From assembly GCF_000244875.1 (NCBI RefSeq), contig NC_016791.1, positions 3,353,001-3,417,000 on the forward strand: DNA of 64,000 nucleotides, in the 5' to 3' direction. The DNA comes from Clostridium sp. BNL1100 (lineage in GTDB: Bacteria > Bacillota > Clostridia > Acetivibrionales > DSM-1351). Within the stretch, counting starts at the first letter, position 1. The number at the start of each line of letters is the position of its first letter. A program made the position numbers and the translations under genes. Positions 37,269 to 46,430 of this stretch are shown piece by piece. Below the pieces are notes generated by a model that was given only the letters and a program-made list of their open reading frames with translations, was not told where the DNA came from and did no database searches.

Positions 37269-38498
37269 TTATACCTGTGTACTGGGTTTTCCCGCTTCTA
37301 AAAGAACCTTGTTCAAATATAGTGCAATTCCGATAAACACAATAAATAATCCTGTAATCCTCAGCAGCCACTCTATTCTTATATAATCCGCCAGAGGGCC
37401 AAACACAAGCATACCTGCAGGCATCATAGAGCTGGTTATCATGGACATAACTCCAAATACCCTGCCCATGTACTCCTCTTCAACCTTTTCCTGCAGCAGA
37501 ACAGTAGAAGGAATATTAAAAGCAGGCATTGATAAACCTATTGCTCCCATAAAAAACAGATATATCCAAAATACCGGTACTATGCCCAAAACTATGGTAC
37601 AAATGCCGGTTATTAATGTGGATAATGCCATGGTGTAGGCTTTGTTTTTAAATCCTCCCCATGACGCCATTATAATTCCGCCCAGACTCATACCAACGGA
37701 AAATACTATTTCAATTGCAGTAAGTCTCCACACATCGTTTCCAAAAGTCCTTGTAACCTGAAGAGGTGTCAGGAATGATGCCGGGGCTGCTAATATTAAA
37801 AATAATGCTACAAATATAAAAAATGTTTTAAGGTATCTATGGTTTTTTGTATAGATAAGCCCCTCATGGAAATCCTTGAAATAGCCACCAGAGCGTTTAT
37901 CCACAGCTTTTGCATGTACAGGGACATGTAAAAATAAAAGCAGAACCAAAACCCCTATTATTGCAGTAACAACGTCAATGAAAAATATAACTTTTATGGA
38001 GGTTACACTCATTAATGCACCGCTTAGCATTGGTGATGCAAGCATAACCAATGCTTGTATACTGCCGTTTATTCCATTTACTTTGGTGAGGTTTTCTTGG
38101 GGTACTATCTGAGGTATAAAAGCACCTACCGTAGGTGTCTGAACTGCCGTTCCCAGTGCCCTTATTGCAAGGACCACAAAGAGCAACCACATACTGTCGT
38201 ATCCGGCCATAAACAAAATGGCCATTATAAGCGTAGCCAGTGCTATTAAACTATCAGATACCATTATAAGTACTTTGCGGTTATATCTGTCTGCCCATAC
38301 GCCTGCGAAGGGTGAAAGGAAAAATGTCGGTACGAAGCCACAGATAATGGATATGGTCATCATTATACCAGACTGTGTAGTCATGGTTATATACCATATA
38401 ATGGCATACTGAACCAATGATGAGCCCAATAATGATATGGTCTGACTAGTCAAAAATAATACTATATTTCTGTTCCAATTATTGCTTAAATTACTCAC
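37269..38498 (-). CDS. MFS transporter (MFS_3 type)
   Basis: This 409-residue, twelve-segment protein begins NIVLFLTSQTISLLGSSLVQ and has the loop motif DRYNRKVLIMVSD. It is of the MefA-like group and not identical to the three MFS proteins on the other side of the pseudogene. The GTG start is preceded by GGAGG about 10 bases upstream. It lies just downstream of the ApbE gene on the same strand. The substrate is unknown. Confidence 0.85.
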   Translation of the reverse strand: MSNLSNNWNRNIVLFLTSQTISLLGSSLVQYAIIWYITMTTQSGIMMTISIICGFVPTFFLSPFAGVWADRYNRKVLIMVSDSLIALATLIMAILFMAGYDSMWLLFVVLAIRALGTAVQTPTVGAFIPQIVPQENLTKVNGINGSIQALVMLASPMLSGALMSVTSIKVIFFIDVVTAIIGVLVLLLFLHVPVHAKAVDKRSGGYFKDFHEGLIYTKNHRYLKTFFIFVALFLILAAPASFLTPLQVTRTFGNDVWRLTAIEIVFSVGMSLGGIIMASWGGFKNKAYTMALSTLITGICTIVLGIVPVFWIYLFFMGAIGLSMPAFNIPSTVLLQEKVEEEYMGRVFGVMSMITSSMMPAGMLVFGPLADYIRIEWLLRITGLFIVFIGIALYLNKVLLEAGKPSTQV

Positions 38499-38584
38499 GG
38501 GGGTCTAGCCTCCTTGTATATTAAGTTGTTATACATTATTTAACACTAAAATATTATAACAAAAAATATGACTAATACGATACC

Positions 38585-39637
38585 TTATTTATTTAGATAT
38601 CTATCGAAATTCTTACTATACTTTATTTTACCGTCTTTCGTAACCCACAGTGCCTCAGTATCAGGCAAAGAGTCTATCAATTTGTTTCCCTGTTCAAAAG
38701 GCATATTGAAAATGGCAGTAGATAATACATCAGCCATGCCTGAATCATGGGTGACTATAGTAACTGCTGAAAAGTATTCAGATGGAAATAGTGTATTGGG
38801 GTCTATTATATGGTGATACCTTTTACCGTTAACGGTATAGTATCTTTCATAATCTCCGCTTGAAACTACTGATTTATCTGCTACATATATGAGCTTTAAG
38901 GTTGAGTTTTCGCTTTCTGTGTCAGGATTCTGTATTCCAAGATTCCACAGCTGACCGTCAACACCCTTGTTTCCTATGGAACGTATATTTCCGCCCACGC
39001 TTATAAGTCCTGATTTAAAGCCATTTTTCTCAGCAATCCGGCTGACCTGCTCTGTTGCATATCCTTTGCCAACAGCTCCTACATCCAGACTCATTTCAGG
39101 ATCTTCCAGATAAACGGTAGAGTTTTTTTCATCTATTTTAACTTTATTTATATCCGTATGTTGTAATGCTTTCTTTAATATATCCATAGGAGGTATTTCG
39201 GCATTTTCTTCATTATCCAAACCTGCCGTACGGTAATCATGCCATATTTTTAAAACAGCACCGAAGGCAATGTTCATTTTACTGTCGGTTTTTTTATACC
39301 AATCCTTTGAAAAAAGCAGTAGGTCTATTATTTTTTTATCTACCTTAACAGGCTTTTTTCCTGCATTATCATTAATAGTCTTTATATTGTTCTTTCCGGG
39401 ATAAACATGATATATATCATATAATTCATGATATTCTTTAAGGTTATCATATATGAGCTGAGAATACTTTGTGAATTCTTCTTTGGATTCAGTATAGGCA
39501 ACAATTTTTGTTACAGTATCAAACAACACAAGAAATTCTGCCTCATATCTGGTTTTCTTTTTTTCTCCGCATGCCGTAAGATTTATGGAAAATGCCAGTA
39601 TAAGTATTATCGCTGTCAGTTTTTTTAACGTTTTCAT
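38585..39637 (-). CDS. apbE: FAD:protein FMN transferase, lipoprotein
   Basis: This 350-residue lipoprotein has the lipobox NLTAC and the ApbE signatures DVGAVGKGYATE and GLISVGGNIRSIG, and later SSGDYERYY. ApbE takes FMN from FAD and links it to a threonine (or serine) of extracytoplasmic target proteins. The gene directly upstream encodes a two-domain FMN-binding lipoprotein, a natural substrate, and the wider operon encodes an Ndh2/EetA/EetB-type system in which this protein is called FmnB. A hairpin in the 149-base gap may lower its expression relative to the carrier. Confidence 0.92.
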   Translation of the reverse strand: MKTLKKLTAIILILAFSINLTACGEKKKTRYEAEFLVLFDTVTKIVAYTESKEEFTKYSQLIYDNLKEYHELYDIYHVYPGKNNIKTINDNAGKKPVKVDKKIIDLLLFSKDWYKKTDSKMNIAFGAVLKIWHDYRTAGLDNEENAEIPPMDILKKALQHTDINKVKIDEKNSTVYLEDPEMSLDVGAVGKGYATEQVSRIAEKNGFKSGLISVGGNIRSIGNKGVDGQLWNLGIQNPDTESENSTLKLIYVADKSVVSSGDYERYYTVNGKRYHHIIDPNTLFPSEYFSAVTIVTHDSGMADVLSTAIFNMPFEQGNKLIDSLPDTEALWVTKDGKIKYSKNFDRYLNK

Positions 39638-39688
39638 TTTATATTAGCCTCCGTAAGCCATTCGGCACTTTTTTCATATCAAAAATTA

Positions 39689-39730
39689 AGCTTAAACGCA
39701 CGCTTTTTTAGCAAAGCGTGCAATTTAAGC
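39689..39730 (-). terminator. Hairpin between the FMN-lipoprotein and apbE genes
   Basis: GCTTAAA plus GCACGCTTT pairs with AAAGCGTGC plus TTTAAGC, with a short T-run on the minus strand. A partial terminator that favours the upstream gene is likely. Confidence 0.55.
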
Positions 39731-39786
39731 ATTGAATTTGTATTGATATTTATATTATTTGTGGATGAATTGTTTTAATTCAATAA

Positions 39787-40866
39787 TTATTTAGCATTTG
39801 CAGCTGCCTTAGCTATAACAGCCTGGTAGTCACCAATGTGGATAGTTACGGAGCTAGTCAATTCTGCCTGTGAAGGTACTCCTTCTGCATTAACTGCGAT
39901 ACCTTTGATTTCATCAATTGTCTTTCCTACAGCATATTTTGCAAGAGCTTCAGTCTGTTCAAACCATTCTTTTTTAATCTTTGAAGCCTTAGCAAGACCG
40001 TAATCTGCTCCAAGTTCGATTTTAGTCTTTAAAGGAGCTTTTAAGTCTGAAGTGATTTTTCCAGCCTTTGAGAAGTTTACATCTGACTGTGAAGCATCAA
40101 TGATACAGCTTGTTACTTTACCATCTGCACCAAATGTTGTAGCTGTGTAGTTTGAGTAAGCCTGTGCTACTCCGTCTTTTTCACCTGCATCAGTTGACTT
40201 GCTGATGTTTGTAGTAACACCAAGACCAAGCTTGTCTCCGGCTTTTGCACCAAGATCTTTCGCATTATTAACTGCCTTTTCAATTGCAGCAGTAAAGTCT
40301 GCAATATGTATTGACACTGTAGCTGAAAGTTCTTTATCGGATGGAACACCTTCTGCATTTACAGCTATTCCCTTTACTTCAGCAACTGTTTTACCTACAA
40401 CATACTTTGCGAAAGCATCGGCTTGTTCATTCCACTCTTTACCTATTTTAGAAGCTTTGCCTAAACCATATTCAGTTTTCAATTCCTGCTTTGATTTGAA
40501 TTCAGTTTTTAAGTCAGTAGTAAGTTTACCTGCTGCTGAAAAATTAATCTTTGTTTGTGCCGCATCAATAGCACACTTAACAATTTTACCGTCTTTATCT
40601 ACTGTAACTGCAACAACAGTTGAATCAACCTGTCCAAGACCATCTTCTTTTCCAGCATCTTTGGATTTTGCTATTGATGAAATAACAGCAAGTCCGGTTT
40701 TAACTGCGTCTCCATTTGCTTCACTGCTTACAGCTGCAGTAGAACTGCTTGCAGAAGTAGATGTAGCGGAATTTGTTGAATTACTTGTTTCGGATGATGA
40801 ACCACAGCCGGCTAGAAGTGATACAGCCAGAACCGAGCTCATTACTAGCGAAATAATTTTTTTCAT
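39787..40866 (-). CDS. PplA-like lipoprotein with two FMN-binding domains
   Basis: This 359-residue lipoprotein (lipobox LLAGC, C21) has a Ser/Thr-rich linker to about residue 50 and two tandem repeats of about 150 residues (about 55-200 and 210-359). Both share KGIAVNAEGVPS and an INFS/VNFS-.AGK segment. The first repeat has DKELSAT (177-183), close to the ApbE target motif D-x-x-(S/T)-(G/S)-A-T, making T183 the likely FMN site. The second has QAELTSS (333-339), with S339 in that place. In Listeria PplA carries electrons out of the cell through covalent FMN. Downstream lies apbE; upstream lie the eetB- and eetA-like genes. AGGAGG precedes the ATG. Confidence 0.85.
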   Translation of the reverse strand: MKKIISLVMSSVLAVSLLAGCGSSSETSNSTNSATSTSASSSTAAVSSEANGDAVKTGLAVISSIAKSKDAGKEDGLGQVDSTVVAVTVDKDGKIVKCAIDAAQTKINFSAAGKLTTDLKTEFKSKQELKTEYGLGKASKIGKEWNEQADAFAKYVVGKTVAEVKGIAVNAEGVPSDKELSATVSIHIADFTAAIEKAVNNAKDLGAKAGDKLGLGVTTNISKSTDAGEKDGVAQAYSNYTATTFGADGKVTSCIIDASQSDVNFSKAGKITSDLKAPLKTKIELGADYGLAKASKIKKEWFEQTEALAKYAVGKTIDEIKGIAVNAEGVPSQAELTSSVTIHIGDYQAVIAKAAANAK

Positions 40867-40901
40867 AAGTAGTCCTCCTATATAATTGTGTATGTTTTTA
40901 T

Positions 40902-41429
40902 TTAAACCAGCTTTTTAAGGGCCGGTAAAATAAACCTGAGTAAGGTAGATGTTGCTATCCCTGCGATTACTCCTGCAACTAAAAGCACAGGCAGATAAAC
41001 CCAAAGATACATGTTTGTATAAAGAATTGATATAATAATAAACTGGCCCACATTATGGGATACTGACCCAAAGATACTTAGAATCAGATATGAAACTCTA
41101 TCCTTAAAAACAAATACCAGCAGTGCCATTACAGCTATGGATAAAACTCCTCCGCCAAGGCTTAGTAAGCCTGCTATCGGTCCTCTTGTAGACAATACGA
41201 ACAGTGCCTTTAAAACAGCAATTGTAAATGCTTGCCTCTTGTATAGAAAGAATAGCGCAAACATTACTGCAATGTTTGAAAGTCCAAGCTTTATACCGGG
41301 AATTCCTGCGGATATAGGCGGAAAAGAATTCTCAACTACAGAAAGCACCAAGGCAACAGCAAAAAGTAATGCAGTAAGAACCAGTTGTTTAGTTTTTGTC
41401 ATACTGTTCCTTGAATTATTCATGAGCAA
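40902..41429 (-). CDS. eetB: EetB-like Gx-transporter family membrane protein
   Basis: This 175-residue protein has about five membrane segments and belongs to the family annotated as Gx transporter or heptaprenyl diphosphate synthase component I (PF07456). A segment near residues 40-52 reads ISAGIPGIKLGLSN. In Listeria a member encoded beside eetA is EetB, needed for flavin-based extracellular electron transfer; its exact job is unclear. The TTG start is preceded by AAAGG. It sits 11 bases after the EetA-like gene and before the FMN-lipoprotein gene. The gene symbol is given from context and should be read as provisional. Confidence 0.78.
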   Translation of the reverse strand: MLMNNSRNSMTKTKQLVLTALLFAVALVLSVVENSFPPISAGIPGIKLGLSNIAVMFALFFLYKRQAFTIAVLKALFVLSTRGPIAGLLSLGGGVLSIAVMALLVFVFKDRVSYLILSIFGSVSHNVGQFIIISILYTNMYLWVYLPVLLVAGVIAGIATSTLLRFILPALKKLV

Positions 41430-41440
41430 TATTGACCTTT

Positions 41441-41836
41441 CTATTTTCCTATTATCATGTCTATATCATCATCACTGCGGTTATTATTTTGAGGTACTAT
41501 TTTAAGAAAAACTTCATTGGGAAGGCATGCAGCAGTCTGTCCCACCTTGTCAAGCCACCCTGTATTTATGCAGATCTTATCCGGACAGTCTGAATCTTCA
41601 AAACGTATCCTGCCGTTGGCAGTAAGATGAAATACTACATGGTCGCTTTGGGGTATGCTGAAGGTTTTATCCTTACCCTTAGACAAATCAACGGTTTCAA
41701 TCAGTTGTGATTTATAGTATATTTCTGCTTTAGCGGGTTTTTTTGAAAAGGAGCTGTTATACACAGCCCACAAGACTCCTCCGGATATTAGAATTATTAA
41801 TATTATTAAGATGTCGGACTTTTTAGCAAATTTCAT
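41441..41836 (-). CDS. eetA: EetA-like NusG-II domain protein
   Basis: This 131-residue protein has one N-terminal membrane segment (about residues 8-25) and an extracytoplasmic NusG domain II-like region with a conserved pair of cysteines in DSDCPDKICINTGW and a third in TAACLPN. This is the small form of EetA-type proteins, membrane-bound partners in flavin-based extracellular electron transfer. AAGGAGT precedes the ATG. It follows the prenyltransferase gene by 18 bases. The symbol rests on domain type plus operon position, and is provisional. Confidence 0.76.
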   Translation of the reverse strand: MKFAKKSDILIILIILISGGVLWAVYNSSFSKKPAKAEIYYKSQLIETVDLSKGKDKTFSIPQSDHVVFHLTANGRIRFEDSDCPDKICINTGWLDKVGQTAACLPNEVFLKIVPQNNNRSDDDIDMIIGK

Positions 41837-41854
41837 ATTAACTCCTTAATTACC

Positions 41855-42763
41855 CTAGAATAACAATCCTCCTATAAAAATCAGCAATGATATAGAACCC
41901 ATTATAAGTACATAATTTTTTATGGAAACAATAAAAGTTGTTGCTTTATCCTGCTTCTTGAAAAACAGGTTTATGTTTTTCTGTACCGGATATAACGAAA
42001 TTAATAAAAACAGACTTACCCAAGGTAATTTGCCCAGCGCAACCATGAGTATGATATCCAGATACACCAGATAATACAACCCGGCAAACAGATAAACTGC
42101 TTTTCCTTTACCCAAATAGTAGGGCAGTGTAAACCTCTTTACCGTAATATCCCTTTCAAGGTCACATATATTATTTGCCAGCATTATATTTGCTGTAGTA
42201 CATACAGGTGGTATCGAAAGCAGAACTACTGTAATTAAAGGCATAATGTTCAATTGCAGATTTATTGCTGTAAAACTAACGCTAAAATTCAAAAGGGTTC
42301 CATTTGGAAGGTTTATATACAGAAGAATAAACGGTATAAGTAAACCATAAAATAATCCCGAAAAAATCTCTCCCAAAGGCTGCCTTGATATTGGTATAGG
42401 CCCGAAGGTGTACAGAATACCGCACATGAAACATACAGCACCAATAAGCAGTACTACCACATCACTGAGATATGCAAGATATAAACCAAGTGCCGTACTT
42501 ATACCCAGCATTACATATATAATAGCAAGAGCAGTTTTCCTTTTAAATCCAAGTGATTGATGATTGGTCTTTGAATCTATATAGTTATTTATTGCAGTAG
42601 TAGTCATATCAAATATGAACATTGATGCAAAAAATATCAACGTAAGCTGCCAGTTAACAGGATTTCCTATATAGAACAAATAAGCCATTGTAATAAGAAA
42701 TGCAAATGTACTGGTTATCTTAGTCTTTATCTCAACATAATTCAATAATCTGCCAATCACCAT
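41855..42763 (-). CDS. UbiA-family prenyltransferase, MenA-like
   Basis: This 302-residue, multi-spanning protein has the first aspartate-rich prenyl-diphosphate motif in the segment FDMTTTAINNYIDSKTNHQS and a second in NICDLERDI. UbiA enzymes attach a polyprenyl chain to a quinone head group. The neighbours suggest a MenA/DmkA-type role that yields demethylmenaquinone for electron transfer. The ATG at 42763 follows AAGAGGTGAT; an upstream ATG at 42778 has no site. No other menaquinone genes are visible, so the rest of the pathway must lie elsewhere. Confidence 0.85.
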   Translation of the reverse strand: MVIGRLLNYVEIKTKITSTFAFLITMAYLFYIGNPVNWQLTLIFFASMFIFDMTTTAINNYIDSKTNHQSLGFKRKTALAIIYVMLGISTALGLYLAYLSDVVVLLIGAVCFMCGILYTFGPIPISRQPLGEIFSGLFYGLLIPFILLYINLPNGTLLNFSVSFTAINLQLNIMPLITVVLLSIPPVCTTANIMLANNICDLERDITVKRFTLPYYLGKGKAVYLFAGLYYLVYLDIILMVALGKLPWVSLFLLISLYPVQKNINLFFKKQDKATTFIVSIKNYVLIMGSISLLIFIGGLLF

Positions 42764-42803
42764 ATCACCTCTTTTCATCTCATTTTAATTTTCATATTTA
42801 ACA

Positions 42804-44813
42804 TTAATCATTGTAAATATACCATTTTCTGACTACAGGGAGCTTTTTCCACTGTCTTTTCAAGAACGGCATTACATAATAATCAAGTCCGAAGGTTCTT
42901 CCGGCACCAATTAATACGGCAATTCCGGCAAATATCATCCAGAAAGTACCCAAATACAAACCAGTTGTACACACAAACATAAACTGCAATATAAGTGATA
43001 CTGCTGAAGCCGGTGTGGTGAACAAACCTCCTATCAATGCAAGACCTATTAAGATTTCGGCTATTACGATTGAAATCTGCATAAACATCTGTATAGAATC
43101 ATTTGCAAGTATAACTTTATAAACAAAAGTATTCATAAGCGGTATATCAAGTCTGAATGCAAAATCACTTAATGCAGACTCTGCAAGCTGCTTGCCGCTA
43201 ACAAATATAACACGGAAAAGGTGTAAGAAATCAAAGTTAATTATTGTTGTTCCTATCTTGTTGATTCCTTCTGCAACTGCTTCCCCGCCTCCTGCAGTTG
43301 TAGCCGAAGAAACTGCTTCTACAGCGGCCTTTCCTGCTTCACCGGTTGCACCGCTTGTCCCTTCTGTCACACCCTTGAGAATACTGTCATACCAACCGTT
43401 AGCTCCTCCGAAGAATCCTTCCAGATGCGGCTTGTTAAACCAGCCCTCAACTATCTTCATAATACCTTCAAAGAGCCAAACTGCACCAAGCCATACTCTC
43501 AGAGCCACAAGCAAAAAGCTTGGTGTTCTGTTAGAGAAATGTCCCCCAACGAAGCTTCTGCAATTTCTTATTGTAAAGAATTCATGTTTTATATAGCTGA
43601 ATATCTTGTTCCAGCCAAGTACCTGTATAAAATAAATAATATTTATAAAGTGTTTTGCAAACATCGCAAGAAAAGATGGCAGATTGAACATAAAGTTTGG
43701 CAATCCAACTCTTGCTACACCGTATCTTCCTCCTACACATACCATCATTCCGTGGAAGGAAGGCTTGTAAGCTGTCATTTCGCCTTTACCTGTAATAGCA
43801 CTGTAAATATTCTTTGCTACAACTGCCGCACTTTGTTCACAGTTCTCTACCATCTGCGGAACAGGTCTTTCCTCTCCTTCAGCTGTAAAGAGCATATTGT
43901 CTCCAACTACGTATACATGGTCGTTATCAAGTGAACGCAAGTATGAATCAAGCTTTATACGACCTCTTGCAGCAGATTGAAGAGTTTTTGCAGCCTCGTT
44001 GGTAATATCGGAGCTTTCGATACCCGCCGCCCATATAACTGTTCCGGCAGTATGTCTTGTAACCTTGTCCCCATTTTTGGTTTCAATAAAGTCCGCTCCG
44101 ACTCCTACAACACCATTATTAAGCATCATGGTAACGCCCATTTTCTTCAAGCGGTTTTCTACCTTGTTTGAAAGCTTTTCAGGCAAGTTAGGAACTGTAC
44201 GTGTCAATACGTCAACGTTGTATATACTTACGTCTTTTCTGTCTATTTCATATTTTTCACATAGGACAGGAACATATTCCGCAAGTTCCCCTACCATTTC
44301 AACTCCTGTAAAGCCTGCTCCGACAACATGGAAAGTCAGAAGTCTCTTTTTCTTTTCAGGATTTGTTTCTGTAGCAGCCTTTCTAAAGCAGTTATGAATA
44401 TGTTCTCTTAAATTAACAGCATCATCGAATGACCAGAGCTTATGGGAAAATTCCTCAGCACCGGGTACACCAAAATATGTCGGTTTTGAACCTGCTGCCA
44501 GTACAAGGTATTCATATTCATATGTGCTGCAGTTTCCGGTAACCTTATTATTTTCAAAATCAATGGATTCTACGGTATCCAGTACAACATTAACCTTTCT
44601 GCCTGCAAACACCTTACTCAAGCTGATTTTAATACTATCTTCATCAACACGATTTGCAGCTACCTCATGCAGTTCGGTGAGCATTGTATGAAACGGATTT
44701 TTATCAATAATAGTGATATTTACATCATCATTCTTTTTAAATTTTTTAGCCAGTTTCTTAGCAGTGAGTATTCCCGCATATCCTGCACCAATAATTAGTA
44801 TTTTGCTTTTCAA
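42804..44813 (-). CDS. ndh2: Type II NADH dehydrogenase with C-terminal membrane domain (Ndh2 of EET type)
   Basis: This 669-residue protein has an FAD Rossmann motif IIGAGYAG at residues 7-14, a second NADH-binding motif VVGAGFTGVEMVGE near 170 and the VYVVGD motif near 310. After about residue 400 it has a membrane-spanning DoxX-like extension of about 250 residues with several hydrophobic segments. Ordinary Ndh ends near 400 residues; the extra membrane tail marks the Ndh2 used in flavin-based extracellular electron transfer. It would pass electrons from NADH to a membrane quinone. A TTG start follows GGGGGAG. It is the first gene of the six-gene minus-strand unit. Confidence 0.88.
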   Translation of the reverse strand: MKSKILIIGAGYAGILTAKKLAKKFKKNDDVNITIIDKNPFHTMLTELHEVAANRVDEDSIKISLSKVFAGRKVNVVLDTVESIDFENNKVTGNCSTYEYEYLVLAAGSKPTYFGVPGAEEFSHKLWSFDDAVNLREHIHNCFRKAATETNPEKKKRLLTFHVVGAGFTGVEMVGELAEYVPVLCEKYEIDRKDVSIYNVDVLTRTVPNLPEKLSNKVENRLKKMGVTMMLNNGVVGVGADFIETKNGDKVTRHTAGTVIWAAGIESSDITNEAAKTLQSAARGRIKLDSYLRSLDNDHVYVVGDNMLFTAEGEERPVPQMVENCEQSAAVVAKNIYSAITGKGEMTAYKPSFHGMMVCVGGRYGVARVGLPNFMFNLPSFLAMFAKHFINIIYFIQVLGWNKIFSYIKHEFFTIRNCRSFVGGHFSNRTPSFLLVALRVWLGAVWLFEGIMKIVEGWFNKPHLEGFFGGANGWYDSILKGVTEGTSGATGEAGKAAVEAVSSATTAGGGEAVAEGINKIGTTIINFDFLHLFRVIFVSGKQLAESALSDFAFRLDIPLMNTFVYKVILANDSIQMFMQISIVIAEILIGLALIGGLFTTPASAVSLILQFMFVCTTGLYLGTFWMIFAGIAVLIGAGRTFGLDYYVMPFLKRQWKKLPVVRKWYIYND

Positions 44814-44842
44814 TTGGCTCCCCCTCTTTATTTACCAAATTT

Positions 44843-44889
44843 TCCTACTTTATTCTACATTTTTCTACACATTTCTACACTATTCTATC
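44843..44889 (-). repeat. 10-bp-phased direct repeats before ndh2
   Basis: The plus-strand sequence TTCTACA occurs at 44853, 44863 and 44873, with variants TCCTACT at 44843 and TTCTATC at 44883. The spacing is exactly 10 bases. It lies 30-80 bases upstream of the ndh2 start and could be a regulator-binding array. Confidence 0.7.
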
Positions 44890-45000
44890 AAAGGAATAAT
44901 AAATAATCAATCAAATTGTTAAATTGTAAACACACCAAATATTTACATAGGATGCACCCGTACAGCCCGTTGGTATATAGCACAATTAACTATAAAAAAA

Positions 45001-45059
45001 AGCAGCCATAGCCACAATTCGCATCATTTTCGCTTACTGTGGCTACGGTCGCTGTTTTT
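45001..45059 (-). terminator. Terminator after the LysM/GH18 gene
   Basis: AGCAGCCATAGCCAC pairs with GTGGCTACGGTCGCT in an imperfect stem, followed on the minus strand by eight T residues. Confidence 0.78.
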
Positions 45060-45089
45060 ATTCAATACCATGGAGTGGTAGCAATAAGA

Positions 45090-46370
45090 TTAGAGGAGCT
45101 TTCTTATATTGAAAATAGAGCTTAAAACTAACCAATTCTGTGGGAAGTAGCGATTTATTGTCCAGTAGCTTACTCCACCCAGCCTAAATTCATGAGCCAA
45201 AGTCAGTCTGGCAAAAATGCTTCTGGCATCCTCAAACCAGACTACATGCTGCCTTCCGTCATCAGCATAATAATAGAAGAAAGGTGCCTGTGATGTCTCA
45301 TCATACTGAATTTCTGCCCCTTCTCTTCTGGCAAGGTCAACTGCCCCTGTATTAGTGACGGTTCTTGCAGCAGTTCCGGGAGTATATGGCAGCGTCCAGT
45401 CGTACCCATAATTCGACATTCCCATAAATATCTTTCTTCTGGGAATTACTGTTACGGCATAATCAAGAACACGTCTTACCCCGGTTATAGGGGATACCGC
45501 CATCGGTGCACTGTATGTGAATCCCCATTCATAAGTCATAAGTATAACATGGTCAACCAATGCTCCATGAACAGGATAATCATGAGCCTCATACAATGTT
45601 CCCTGCTGAGTAGCTGATATCTTAGGAGCAAGTGCCGTAGTGATTGTATAACCAAGAGGTCTTAGAGTCCTTACAATTCTTCTTAGGAAGTTATTATAGC
45701 TCTCTCTGTCATATGGATATATATACTCAAAATCAATATCCAGACCAAAATAATTCTTCTCTCTTAAAATTCTTATAACATTATTAATAAGATTTGTCTG
45801 GGCTGTCTCGTTTGTAAGTATTGAATGTGCAATATCGCTATCAAAGCCTCCGCCCTCTTTTATGTTTGTAACAACCATAAGCGGAGCTACCCGCGCGGCT
45901 CTTGCAGCCTGAATAAGAGGCTCATCGGGTATAGAGTTTAGATTCCCGTCGGGACTTACCTGATAACTAAAAATACTCAGGTACGTCAGATTTGGCAGCG
46001 TCTTTCTTAAGACTTCCATATCAATATTAGGGAAGGCATAGCCATTAACTTCAATAGGCCCATAATCATAGGTTACCGGAGGTATGGTAATAACCATCCC
46101 CGGCTGTATTCTGGAGGGGTCCGTTATCTGAGGGTTGGCTGCCAGTAGTTCATTGACACTTATTTTATAAGATCTTGCTATGGAATAAACTGATTCTCCG
46201 GGTGCCACAACATGCCTTCGGGTTCCCTCAAGTATAACCAAAGTTTGTCCTACTACTAGCTGGCCCGGGTTGGTCAGTTCATTATCAGATATTATTTTTT
46301 GCGGTGAAACCCTGTATTGCTGTGCAATCGAATATATACTTTCACCTGGCTTTACAACATGAATTCTCAA
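45090..46370 (-). CDS. Spore cortex-lytic N-acetylglucosaminidase with two LysM domains (SleL/YaaH-like)
   Basis: This 426-residue protein has LysM domains at about residues 2-47 and 53-97 and a GH18 barrel at about 105-426 with the catalytic motif LDIDFE (D211, D213, E215). SleL/YaaH-type enzymes cut spore cortex peptidoglycan during germination. There is no signal peptide, which is normal for this spore-coat enzyme. The TTG start has only a weak GTGAG site. It stands alone with a strong terminator after it and supports sporulation in the host. Confidence 0.9.
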   Translation of the reverse strand: MRIHVVKPGESIYSIAQQYRVSPQKIISDNELTNPGQLVVGQTLVILEGTRRHVVAPGESVYSIARSYKISVNELLAANPQITDPSRIQPGMVITIPPVTYDYGPIEVNGYAFPNIDMEVLRKTLPNLTYLSIFSYQVSPDGNLNSIPDEPLIQAARAARVAPLMVVTNIKEGGGFDSDIAHSILTNETAQTNLINNVIRILREKNYFGLDIDFEYIYPYDRESYNNFLRRIVRTLRPLGYTITTALAPKISATQQGTLYEAHDYPVHGALVDHVILMTYEWGFTYSAPMAVSPITGVRRVLDYAVTVIPRRKIFMGMSNYGYDWTLPYTPGTAARTVTNTGAVDLARREGAEIQYDETSQAPFFYYYADDGRQHVVWFEDARSIFARLTLAHEFRLGGVSYWTINRYFPQNWLVLSSIFNIRKLL

Positions 46371-46430
46371 AGCAAATCACTCACTTTTATATATTTATAA
46401 TTCCAATATATGTGAGTTTAATTTGATTGG

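Noticed and set aside
40199-40885. 228-codon plus-strand frame opposite the FMN lipoprotein
   Set aside because: Low complexity, Ala/Ser-rich, and without a start site; the minus-strand lipoprotein explains the DNA.
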